Assembly: GCA_014383605.1 (NCBI GenBank)
Contig: JACNHM010000198.1
Coordinates: 1-5,372 of the forward strand
Direction: 5' to 3'
Length of the DNA: 5,372 nucleotides
From: Chloroflexota bacterium
GTDB taxonomy: Bacteria; Chloroflexota; Anaerolineae; UBA3071
The notes under the pieces are model-generated. The model saw only the letters and a list, made by a program, of their open reading frames with translations, ran no database searches and was not told where the DNA came from. Numbering within the stretch: the first letter of the stretch is position 1; every line of letters begins with the position of its first letter. Shown piece by piece: positions 1 through 5,372 of the stretch. The translations under genes and the position numbers were made by a program.

Positions 1-60
1 GAGTGGCAGCTCATGATACCAGATTTTCACATAGGTGTCACTTTTACCTTAATGCCGGCA

Positions 61-67
61 AAGGAGG
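61..67 (+). promoter_or_regulatory. Shine-Dalgarno that fixes the start of the SH3/PA14 protein
   Basis: AAGGAGG lies 8 bases before the ATG at 76, an essentially ideal anti-Shine-Dalgarno match and spacing. It decides the start: the frame also has ATG codons further upstream (for example at 13), but those add a hydrophilic extension ahead of what is clearly an N-terminal signal peptide and have no comparable ribosome binding site. Confidence 0.85.
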
Positions 68-75
68 CCACGGAG

Positions 76-1479
76 ATGAAAGGCAGAGCTTTCCTGACGT
101 TGATCTTTCTGCTGGTGTTGGCGTCGTCCGGGGTGGTGGCCGCGGCGCCGCGGCAGCAAGGTGAGACGGCGGTGTACGGCTGGACGGGCACGTTGTATGC
201 CTACTCGCGGCCAGCCTACGACGATTACTTCGTGCGCAACGACGGCGAGTTGTACGGCATCAGCGGCGAGACGGCGGCCGTGGAACAGCAGATCGAGGCG
301 CTGCGTGGGCAGCCAGTGAAGGTCTGGGGCCAGCTCAAGGACCCGGCGTCCGATTTCAACGGCCGCCAGATCGTGGTCAGCGAGATCATGGCCGCCGAGG
401 CCGCCCCCACGCCGACGCCCCAGCCGCAGACGAAGCCCCAGGCAGTGGTCACCGCCAGCGTGGCCAACGTGCGCACGGGGCCGGATACAGGGTATCCGCG
501 CATCAGCAGCGTCTACAAGAACGAGGTGTTGGACATCGTGGGGCGCAACCAGGCCAGCACCTGGTGGCAGATCTGCTGCCCGGCGGGACGCGCCCTGTGG
601 GTCTACGGCGATCTGGTGGAGGCCAGCGGGCCGCTGGGCAGCGTGCCCGTGGTCGCCGTGGCGCCATTGCCCACGCCGACGCCGCGGCCGCAACCGGTCA
701 TCAGCGAGTGGCGCGGCGAGTATTACCCCAACCTGGAATTCCAGGGCACGCCGCTGGTGCGCAACGACAAGGCCGTGGACTTCAACTGGGGCGACAAGGC
801 CCCGGCGCCGGGCTTCCCGGCAGACGATTTCACGGTGCGCTGGACGCGCCGCCTGCAGTTCGATCAAGGCGACTACCGCTTCTACGCCAAGGCCGACGAC
901 GGGGTGCGGGTCTGGCTGGACATCCATCCGGTCATTGACCTGTGGCGCTTTGGCCCTGTCTCCGGCAGTAACGACTTCGTCGGCGTCGGTGGCGGGCCGC
1001 ACACGGTGAAGGTGGAGTACTACGAGCACCTGGGCGGGGCCATGGTGACTGTGTGGTGGCAGCGCACGGACATCTTCCGCAACTGGCAAGCCCAGTACTA
1101 CAACGACATCTACCTGCAGGAGCCGCCGATCCTGGTGCGCGATGACCCGGAGGTCAATTTCAACTGGGGGCTGGGCTCGCCCGACCCGCGGGTGCCGGCG
1201 GATAACTTCTCGGTGCGCTGGACGCGCAGCGTCTACTTCGACAGCGGCGACTACCGCTTCCACATCCACGGCGGCGATGGGGCACGGTTGACCATGGACG
1301 GCCACACGGTCATTGACCACTGGCTGAAGGACGATCAAGACACCTTCACGGGGACATTCCGGAAGCTGGGTTCCGGCTATCACACGGTGGTGGTGGAGTG
1401 GTATCATCGGGGCGGCATTGCCCTGGTCAATCTGTGGTGGGAGCCGATCAAGAAGCAGGGCGGGCCGCAGCCGGACTGA
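76..1479 (+). CDS. Secreted SH3b / tandem PA14-domain protein
   Basis: This is a complete 467-residue exported protein. Residues 1-23 are a signal peptide (MKGR, then a hydrophobic core [15 protein letters not shown] ending in AAA) with no lipobox Cys. Residues 30-107 resemble a small OB-like beta domain ([25 protein letters not shown]). A Pro-rich linker (about 110-122) leads to a bacterial SH3 domain (123-185; [24 protein letters not shown]). A second PTPTPRPQP linker (about 199-207) leads to two PA14 modules, about 211-330 and 336-456. Each has the FNWG, PADxF(T/S)VRWTR, GDYRF, VID.W and H.V.VE(Y/W)Y signatures. In these families SH3b often binds peptidoglycan or peptides and PA14 often binds carbohydrate, so a cell-wall or extracellular glycan-binding role is inferred; no catalytic domain is visible. 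The first PA14 keeps the ADDG motif (D274-D275), while the second has GGDG. The downstream gene begins 185 bases later and looks unrelated. Domain calls are confident; the function is not. Confidence 0.9.
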   Translation: MKGRAFLTLIFLLVLASSGVVAAAPRQQGETAVYGWTGTLYAYSRPAYDDYFVRNDGELYGISGETAAVEQQIEALRGQPVKVWGQLKDPASDFNGRQIVVSEIMAAEAAPTPTPQPQTKPQAVVTASVANVRTGPDTGYPRISSVYKNEVLDIVGRNQASTWWQICCPAGRALWVYGDLVEASGPLGSVPVVAVAPLPTPTPRPQPVISEWRGEYYPNLEFQGTPLVRNDKAVDFNWGDKAPAPGFPADDFTVRWTRRLQFDQGDYRFYAKADDGVRVWLDIHPVIDLWRFGPVSGSNDFVGVGGGPHTVKVEYYEHLGGAMVTVWWQRTDIFRNWQAQYYNDIYLQEPPILVRDDPEVNFNWGLGSPDPRVPADNFSVRWTRSVYFDSGDYRFHIHGGDGARLTMDGHTVIDHWLKDDQDTFTGTFRKLGSGYHTVVVEWYHRGGIALVNLWWEPIKKQGGPQPD

Positions 1480-1481
1480 GC

Positions 1482-1553
1482 GGGGAGCAGGGGAGCAGGG
1501 GAGCAGGGGAGCACAGGAGCAGGGGAGCACAGGAGCAGGGGGGAAGGGGAGAA
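1482..1553. repeat. Tandem GGGGAGCA octamer array
   Basis: Nine consecutive 8-base units are visible. Four are exact GGGGAGCA (1482-1513), followed by CAGGAGCA, GGGGAGCA, CAGGAGCA, and then the degenerate GGGGGGAA and GGGGAGAA. The array begins 3 bases after the stop codon of the SH3/PA14 gene. In one reverse-strand frame it would read as LLPCSPAP-type low-complexity peptide, a pattern I associate with intergenic arrays in filamentous cyanobacteria and Chloroflexota rather than with real proteins. An 8-base unit shifts frame with each added copy, which fits non-coding status. Confidence 0.85.
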
Positions 1554-1650
1554 TCCTCCTTCCAGGCCGAGCAGGGTGAAGTGGCATCTGTGCCATCAGT
1601 GGTGTGCTTCTGGGGTCTGGTTTGTCCGAGTCAGGGAACTACGGAAATAC

Positions 1651-1658
1651 GGAAAGGG
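1651..1658 (+). promoter_or_regulatory. Ribosome binding site of the aminotransferase
   Basis: The purine-rich GGAAAGGG ends 6 bases before the ATG at 1665. It is a moderate Shine-Dalgarno. It supports 1665 over any upstream in-frame start, because upstream the same frame only translates the low-complexity octamer array. The ATG at 1660 is in a different frame. Confidence 0.6.
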
Positions 1659-1664
1659 TATGCC

Positions 1665-2948
1665 ATGGATCTGAAAGAGATTCTCAACAAACAGCAAGAG
1701 TACGTTTTCCCCAGCGTTATCACCTATTACGAGGAGCCGCTGGCTTTCGAAAGAGGAGAGGGGCAGCACCTCTACGGGGTAGACGGCAAGAAGTACCTGG
1801 ATTTCTTCGGCGGCATCCTGGTGGTCAGCGTGGGCCATTGCCATCCGAAGGTCACGGCGCGGGTCTGCGAGCAAGTGCAGACGCTCACGCACACCTCGAC
1901 CCTCTACCTGCACGCCAACATGGTCAGCCTGGCCGAGAAACTGGCGCAGATGGCGCCGGGCCGGCTGCGCAAGAGCTTTTTCAGCAACAGCGGCACGGAG
2001 GCCAACGAGACGGCGGTGGTGCTGGCCAAGGCGCACACGGACCAGCAGGAGGTGATCGCTCTGCGCCACGGCTACAGCGGGCGCTCGGCGCTGGCTATGA
2101 GCCTCACCGGGCACGCCAGTTGGCGCGTCGGCGGCACGCAGATCCTGGGCATCAAGCACGCCCACAACGGTTACTGCTACCGCTGTCCCTTCGGCCTGAC
2201 CTATCCGGCCTGCGACCTGCGCTGCGCCTACGACATCGAGAACCTGATCCAGACGACCACCTCCGGCCGGGTGGCGGCCTTAATCGCCGAGCCCATCCAG
2301 GGGGTGGGCGGTTTTGTCACGCCGCCGCCGGAGTATTTCCGCATCGTGGTGGACATCGTGCGCAGGTACGGCGGCATCTTCATCTGCGACGAGGTGCAGA
2401 CCGGCTTCGGGCGCACGGGCGGCAAGTGGTTCGGCATCGAACACTGGGGCGTGGAGCCGGAGGTGATCACCTGCGCCAAGGGCATCGCCAACGGCGCGCC
2501 GATGGGCGTGACCATGGCCACGCCGGAAGTCGCCGACAGCTTCCGGGGGCTGAGCATCTCCACCTTCGGCGGCAACCCCGTCTCCTGCGCCGCGGCGCTG
2601 GCCACCATCGAGGTCATCGCCGAAGAGAACCTGCTGCGCAACGCCCAGATCGTGGGCGGCTATCTGCGGGAACGGCTGGAAGAGCTGCAGGAGAAGTATC
2701 CGCTGGTGGGGGACGTGCGGGGGATGGGGCTGATGCAGGGCGTGGAGTTGGTGCGGGAGGGCAAGGAACCGGCGCGGAAAGAGATCGCCCAGGTCTTCGA
2801 GGCCACCAAACGACGGGGGCTGCTCATCGGCAAGGGCGGTTTGTACGGCAACGTGATGCGCATCGCCCCGCCGCTGAACATCGGCAAGGGTGACGTGGAC
2901 GAGGCGGTGCGCATCCTGGACGAGGCTTTTGCCGAGGTGAGCAGGTAA
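1665..2948 (+). CDS. Class III PLP-dependent aminotransferase, AGXT2-like
   Basis: This is a complete 427-residue cytoplasmic enzyme of usual length for class III (ornithine/GABA/AGXT2-type) aminotransferases, which move an amino group from an amino donor to a 2-oxo acid using pyridoxal phosphate. Visible family landmarks are: substrate-side N-terminus with YLDFFGGILVVSVGHCHP; phosphate-binding SNSGTEAN (SGT at 109-111); HGYSGRS with aromatic Y137 in the position that stacks on the cofactor; AEPIQGVGG; ICDEVQTGFGRTG with D242 expected to contact the pyridine nitrogen; CAKGIANGAPMG with K272 as the Schiff-base lysine; and STFGGNPVSCAAA near the partner-subunit phosphate site. All key residues are present, so it should be active. 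The insert CYRCPFGLTYPACDLRC (Cys 171, 174, 183, 187) recalls the bacterial group annotated as alanine-glyoxylate or 3-aminoisobutyrate-pyruvate aminotransferase. The exact substrate cannot be read from sequence; GABA or another omega-amino acid is an alternative. Neighbours give no pathway clue. Confidence 0.93.
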   Translation: MDLKEILNKQQEYVFPSVITYYEEPLAFERGEGQHLYGVDGKKYLDFFGGILVVSVGHCHPKVTARVCEQVQTLTHTSTLYLHANMVSLAEKLAQMAPGRLRKSFFSNSGTEANETAVVLAKAHTDQQEVIALRHGYSGRSALAMSLTGHASWRVGGTQILGIKHAHNGYCYRCPFGLTYPACDLRCAYDIENLIQTTTSGRVAALIAEPIQGVGGFVTPPPEYFRIVVDIVRRYGGIFICDEVQTGFGRTGGKWFGIEHWGVEPEVITCAKGIANGAPMGVTMATPEVADSFRGLSISTFGGNPVSCAAALATIEVIAEENLLRNAQIVGGYLRERLEELQEKYPLVGDVRGMGLMQGVELVREGKEPARKEIAQVFEATKRRGLLIGKGGLYGNVMRIAPPLNIGKGDVDEAVRILDEAFAEVSR

Positions 2949-2952
2949 GAGA

Positions 2953-2968
2953 GGGCAATCGGTTGCCC
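2953..2968. repeat. Small inverted repeat after the aminotransferase
   Basis: GGGCAA and TTGCCC form a perfect 6-bp stem around the tetraloop TCGG. The core GGGCAAtcggTTGCCCCTAC resembles the dispersed GTAGGGGCAAC...GTTGCCCCTAC palindromes that I recall from several bacterial genomes. It may therefore be a degenerate dispersed repeat. A 3' mRNA-end hairpin is the alternative. This is a recollection, not a search result. Confidence 0.4.
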
Positions 2969-3036
2969 CTACCCAAGCACATCACAGGAGAGAGCCTTGC
3001 GGCCGCCCTCCGACACAACAAGGGGCAGCCACAAAT

Positions 3037-3040
3037 GAGG
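3037..3040 (+). promoter_or_regulatory. Ribosome binding site of the SGNH/DNRLRE protein
   Basis: GAGG (within TGAGGT) ends 7 bases before the ATG at 3048. The start is also supported by the signal peptide that begins exactly there. The nearby ATG at 3035 runs into TGA after three codons and is not a competing start. Confidence 0.65.
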
Positions 3041-3047
3041 TACTGAC

Positions 3048-5372
3048 ATGAAAACCCAACCCGCTCTCCCCAGAACGGTACGTCCTCTGGCCTTGACCGT
3101 GGCTTTGGTTCTGGCCTTGTTCCTGGCCGCCGGCCCGGCCCTGGCTGCCTCGCCGCGCCGGCTGGCCGCCGACAACCCCAACCCGCCCAGCCAGCCGGTG
3201 AAGCTGATCTTCATCCACCATTCCTGCGGCGAGAACTGGCTGGACGACGGCAACGGCGGCCTGGGGCTGGCCCTGCGGGACAACAACGCCTTCGTCTCCG
3301 ACACCAACTACGGCTGGGGGCCGGATAGCATCGGCGACAGCACGGACATCGGCCACTGGTGGACGTGGTTTCGCGGCCCCGACAGCGGGACCACTCTGGC
3401 GGCCCTGTACGCCGAGAGCGGTCAGCACTCCTGGTACTCCCGCCTGTCCACCGACCCCGGCGGCGAGAACGAGATCATCCTGTTCAAGTCCTGCTATCCC
3501 AATTCCAACCTGCGGGGGAACCCGGCACAAGCCCCGCCGCCCATCAGCAGCAATCCGCTGCGGGGCGAAGCCGCCGAGGGCAACCCCAACCACACCGTGG
3601 CCAACGCCAAGGGGATCTACATTGACCTGCTGCAGTACTTCGCCACGCGCCAGGACAAGCTCTTCGTGGTCATCACCGCGCCGCCCGTGCAGGCGGCCAC
3701 CTGGGCCAACAACGCGCGGGCCTTCAACACCTGGCTGGTAGAAGATTGGCTGGACGGCTATCCCCACGATAACGTGGCCGTCTGGGATTTCTACAACGTG
3801 CTCACCTCCAACGGCGGCAACTGGCACAGCAACGACCTGGGCTGGGACACGGGAAACCATCACCGCTACCGCAATGGGGCCATCGAGTACATCACCGAGC
3901 AGGGCGGCAACACCGCCGCCTATCCCGACGGCGGCGGCGACGATCACCCTTCGCCGGCAGGCAACCGCAAGGCCACTGGCGAGTTCGTGCCCCTGCTCAA
4001 CATCTTCTACCATCGCTGGAAAGGGGACGGGGCGACGCCCACGCCGACGGCCACCGGCGCGGTGCCCACAACCACCCCGACAGCAACGAGAACGGCCACG
4101 AGCACCCCGACAGCGACGAGAACGGCCACGAGCACCCCAACAGCGACGAGAACGGCCACAGCCACGCCAACAGCAACGAACACACCCACAGCCACGGCCA
4201 CGCCGACTCCTTCGGCTACGCCCAGGGCAAGCGCTACACCGACAGCAACGAGAACGGCCACAACCACGCCGACCCTACCCACGCCAACAGCAACGAACAC
4301 CCCTACGCCGACCCCTTCGGCTACGCCCAGAGCAAGCGCCACACCGACCATCTCACCTGGCCAACAGACAGCGGTCTTTCAGGACGGCGTCAGCCCCGAT
4401 GACTCCTACGCTGGCACGACGGACGTGATCCTGGCCAACGACGTGGAGGCCAACGTCAATCTGGGCGGCACGGAGCATCTGGAGACCTTCTTCGGCGAGG
4501 GCGAGGAGCACCGCCGCAGCCTGCTGCGCTGGGATCTCTCGGCCCTTCCCCCGGACATCATGGTGAGCAGCGCCAGCCTGGAGCTGTACCGCTTCGACGG
4601 GAGTGCGGAAAACGCTATGGAGCTCACCCTGCAGCGGTTGACCGGCGCGTGGGCCGAGGGAAGCGGCTCCGACTTCTGGCCTGGCCCCGGCTACGTGCCC
4701 GACGGCGCCACCTGGACGCTGGCCAGCCCCGGCACGGCCTGGACGACGCCGGGCGGCGATTTCGACAGCACCATCGTGGGCCAGATCACGCTGCCGGCGG
4801 GGATGGGCAACGGGTGGATGCCACTGGACGCCACGGCCGCTGTGCGGGCCTGGATCGAGCAGGGGGGGCCCAACCGCGGCCTGCTGCTGCGCCCGCGCAG
4901 CGGCGACTACACCTACCATTACTTCTACAGCCGCAACCACAACATGGCCAGCCTGCGCCCGCGGCTGGTGGTGACCTACACGGTGGGTGGCCTTGCCACG
5001 CCGACGCCGACCAGCACAGGCGAGCCATCGCCTACACCCACACCCACAGCGACGCCGACCAGCACGCCTACGGTCTCGCCCACACCGACCAGCATAGGCG
5101 AGCCATCGCCTACACCCACGGCGACCTGCCCGTGTCTGCCCTCGCCCACGTCCACGCCCACAGAGACGCCGGCAGCGCCGGCCCACTGGATCTACCTGCC
5201 CTTCATCTTAAAGGGCTGGAGCGCGGCTGTCGCCACGCCGACCAGCACGCCTACAGCCACCAGCACGCCGACGCCCTCGCCAACCAGCACGCCGACGCCC
5301 ACAGAGACCGACACTTTCACGTCCACGCCGACCAGCACGCCTACGGCCACCAGCACGCCGACTCCCACAGCG
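3048..5372 (+). CDS. Large secreted SGNH-hydrolase-like / DNRLRE (CBM96-like) protein, 3'-partial
   Basis: The frame is open for all 775 codons to the window edge, so the C-terminus is missing. Residues 1-33 are a signal peptide (hydrophobic core [19 protein letters not shown] before the cut). Residues about 51-326 look like an SGNH-fold hydrolase: [13 protein letters not shown] (S59 where GDS normally sits), WGPDS (90-94), SCYPNSN (148-154, possible Asn block), LFVVITAPP (205-213), WDFYNVL (D247) and DDHPSPAGN (D298/D299, H300) as the Asp-His block. A Thr/Pro linker follows (about 330-440), then a DNRLRE/CBM96-like beta domain (443-645: [37 protein letters not shown]). A second Thr/Pro linker (651-712) contains a CPC (694-696). 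[12 protein letters not shown] (713-724) is followed by more Thr/Pro repeats. Inferred role: exported esterase or deacetylase acting on cell-surface or environmental polysaccharide, with DNRLRE for binding. The SGNH assignment rests on motif order and is moderate; export, linkers and the DNRLRE domain are clear. Confidence 0.88.
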   Translation, partial: MKTQPALPRTVRPLALTVALVLALFLAAGPALAASPRRLAADNPNPPSQPVKLIFIHHSCGENWLDDGNGGLGLALRDNNAFVSDTNYGWGPDSIGDSTDIGHWWTWFRGPDSGTTLAALYAESGQHSWYSRLSTDPGGENEIILFKSCYPNSNLRGNPAQAPPPISSNPLRGEAAEGNPNHTVANAKGIYIDLLQYFATRQDKLFVVITAPPVQAATWANNARAFNTWLVEDWLDGYPHDNVAVWDFYNVLTSNGGNWHSNDLGWDTGNHHRYRNGAIEYITEQGGNTAAYPDGGGDDHPSPAGNRKATGEFVPLLNIFYHRWKGDGATPTPTATGAVPTTTPTATRTATSTPTATRTATSTPTATRTATATPTATNTPTATATPTPSATPRASATPTATRTATTTPTLPTPTATNTPTPTPSATPRASATPTISPGQQTAVFQDGVSPDDSYAGTTDVILANDVEANVNLGGTEHLETFFGEGEEHRRSLLRWDLSALPPDIMVSSASLELYRFDGSAENAMELTLQRLTGAWAEGSGSDFWPGPGYVPDGATWTLASPGTAWTTPGGDFDSTIVGQITLPAGMGNGWMPLDATAAVRAWIEQGGPNRGLLLRPRSGDYTYHYFYSRNHNMASLRPRLVVTYTVGGLATPTPTSTGEPSPTPTPTATPTSTPTVSPTPTSIGEPSPTPTATCPCLPSPTSTPTETPAAPAHWIYLPFILKGWSAAVATPTSTPTATSTPTPSPTSTPTPTETDTFTSTPTSTPTATSTPTPTA
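4073..4192 (+). repeat. 30-bp tandem repeats in Thr/Pro linker coding sequence
   Basis: Four head-to-tail 30-base units run 4073-4102, 4103-4132, 4133-4162 and 4163-4192. The first two differ at one base, the third has a few changes, and the fourth is clearly diverged. The unit starts CACCCCGACAGC and contains GAGAACGGCCACGAG. Each unit encodes ten residues of the [10 protein letters not shown] type, so copy-number change keeps the frame. The near-identity at silent positions points to recent tandem duplication rather than only selection for Thr/Pro content. Confidence 0.85.
4200..4348 (+). repeat. Pair of 44-bp direct repeats inside the first linker
   Basis: Copies lie at 4200-4243 and 4305-4348 (105 bases apart, 35 codons) and differ at three positions. 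Both contain CCTTCGGCTACGCCCAG followed by GCAAGCGC, and in the gene's frame both read [13 protein letters not shown], the only linker segments with Arg-Ala-Ser. The preceding CCAACAGCAACGAACAC is duplicated too, with a 12-base length difference, so the duplicated block is larger than 44 bases. Confidence 0.85.
5007..5119 (+). repeat. Two 35-bp direct repeats carrying a hairpin, second linker
   Basis: Copies lie at 5007-5041 and 5085-5119 (78 bases apart, 26 codons) and differ at one base (CACAGG versus CATAGG). Each contains a perfect 6-bp inverted repeat, AGGCGA-GCCA-TCGCCT (5018-5033 and 5096-5111). They encode [11 protein letters not shown] and [11 protein letters not shown], the only acidic residues in that part of the linker. 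Confidence 0.85.
5233..5362 (+). repeat. Two 40-bp direct repeats at the right edge
   Basis: Copies lie at 5233-5272 and 5323-5362 (90 bases apart, 30 codons) with a single mismatch. They encode [18 protein letters not shown] sequence after the YLPFILKG motif. A related segment (GCCGACCAGCACGCCTACGG) occurs around 5054-5073. The gene runs off the window inside this low-complexity region, so further copies may follow. Confidence 0.8.

Larger units (their letters stand above)
1480..1664. other. Intergenic spacer composed of short repeats
   Basis: No credible gene lies here. The left part is a GGGGAGCA octamer array (1482-1553). Positions 1542-1563 can fold into a bulged hairpin (GGAAG..GAG / CTC CTTCC, loop AATC), but no T-run follows, so it is not a convincing terminator. 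Positions 1582-1595 form a small perfect hairpin (TGGCA-TCTG-TGCCA). Near the end, TACGGAAA occurs twice (1640-1655 region), just before the start of the next gene. I see no clear -35/-10 promoter pair. Confidence 0.6.
2949..3047. other. Short intergenic spacer with a small palindrome
   Basis: This 99-base spacer separates the aminotransferase from the large secreted protein gene. Its only recognisable structure is a perfect 6-bp stem, GGGCAA-TCGG-TTGCCC (2953-2968), starting 5 bases after the stop codon. It is followed by CCTACCC rather than a T-tract, so it is a weak terminator candidate at best. No convincing promoter is visible. The right end carries the ribosome binding site for the next gene. 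Confidence 0.5.

Noticed and set aside
1542..1563. Rho-independent terminator after the first gene
   Set aside because: The stem needs a 2-base bulge and no T-tract follows.
49..1596. Long minus-strand open frame opposite the SH3/PA14 gene
   Set aside because: It is antisense to a gene with a clear signal peptide, domains and ribosome binding site. Its translation is Arg/Val/His/Pro-rich with no recognisable domain, as expected from a GC-rich shadow frame.
1398..1664. Upstream extension of the aminotransferase frame
   Set aside because: The added 89 residues overlap the previous gene and translate the octamer array into Gly/Glu/Ser low complexity. The start at 1665 has a ribosome binding site and matches the usual N-terminus of the family.
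4073..4348. CRISPR array
   Set aside because: The repeats are tandem or overlapping without unique spacers of constant length, and they sit in frame within a coding sequence.
4073..4350. Alternate plus-strand frame reading [14 protein letters not shown] His/Asp/Asn-rich peptide
   Set aside because: I see no start codon or ribosome binding site for it, and the composition follows directly from shifting ACG/GCC/AGC-type Thr/Ala/Ser codons. I treat it as a by-product of the linker repeats.
4007..4351. Minus-strand GVxVxVGV-rich open frame
   Set aside because: It is the antisense translation of the Thr/Pro linker repeats; the periodicity comes from the plus-strand gene.
4353..5186. 277-residue minus-strand open frame
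   Set aside because: It lies opposite the DNRLRE domain and second linker of the plus-strand gene. It is Arg/Ala/Gly-rich, with no domain signature or credible start context.

Overview
The window is GC-rich DNA with three consecutive plus-strand genes. It most likely comes from a member of the Chloroflexota (Anaerolineae/Caldilineae/Ardenticatenia type). This assignment is an inference from style: long Thr/Pro 'TPTPT' linkers between secreted domains, an SH3b domain of the 'NVRTGP...WWQICCP' type, paired PA14 modules, an internal 'YLPFILKG' motif, and GGGGAGCA octamer arrays between genes. No rRNA, tRNA or other phylogenetic marker is present.

Layout. Positions 1-75 are a short leader ending in a strong Shine-Dalgarno. 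Positions 76-1479 encode a complete secreted protein: signal peptide, OB-like N-terminal domain, SH3b, two PA14 modules. Positions 1480-1664 are a non-coding spacer made largely of short repeats. Positions 1665-2948 encode a complete class III PLP aminotransferase closest in appearance to the AGXT2-like (alanine-glyoxylate / beta-amino-acid) group. Positions 2949-3047 are a short spacer with a small palindrome. From 3048 a reading frame stays open through all 775 codons to the right edge. It encodes a large modular secreted protein: signal peptide, SGNH-hydrolase-like domain with an unusual HHS nucleophile block, Thr/Pro linker, DNRLRE/CBM96-like beta domain, second Thr/Pro linker with an embedded 'YLPFILKG' motif, and a further Thr/Pro stretch. 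Its C-terminus lies outside the window.

How they fit together. The two outer genes encode exported proteins built from binding or wall-associated modules, so a cell-surface or extracellular polysaccharide role is plausible for both. The middle gene is a cytoplasmic amino-acid enzyme with no evident functional link to them. The 185-base and 99-base spacers do not argue for tight translational coupling, so co-transcription is possible but unproven.

The most unusual content is in the third gene: the atypical SGNH-like catalytic block, and DNA-level repeat families within the linker coding sequence. One of these resembles a palindrome-rich intergenic element and appears to be read in frame as '[10 protein letters not shown]'.
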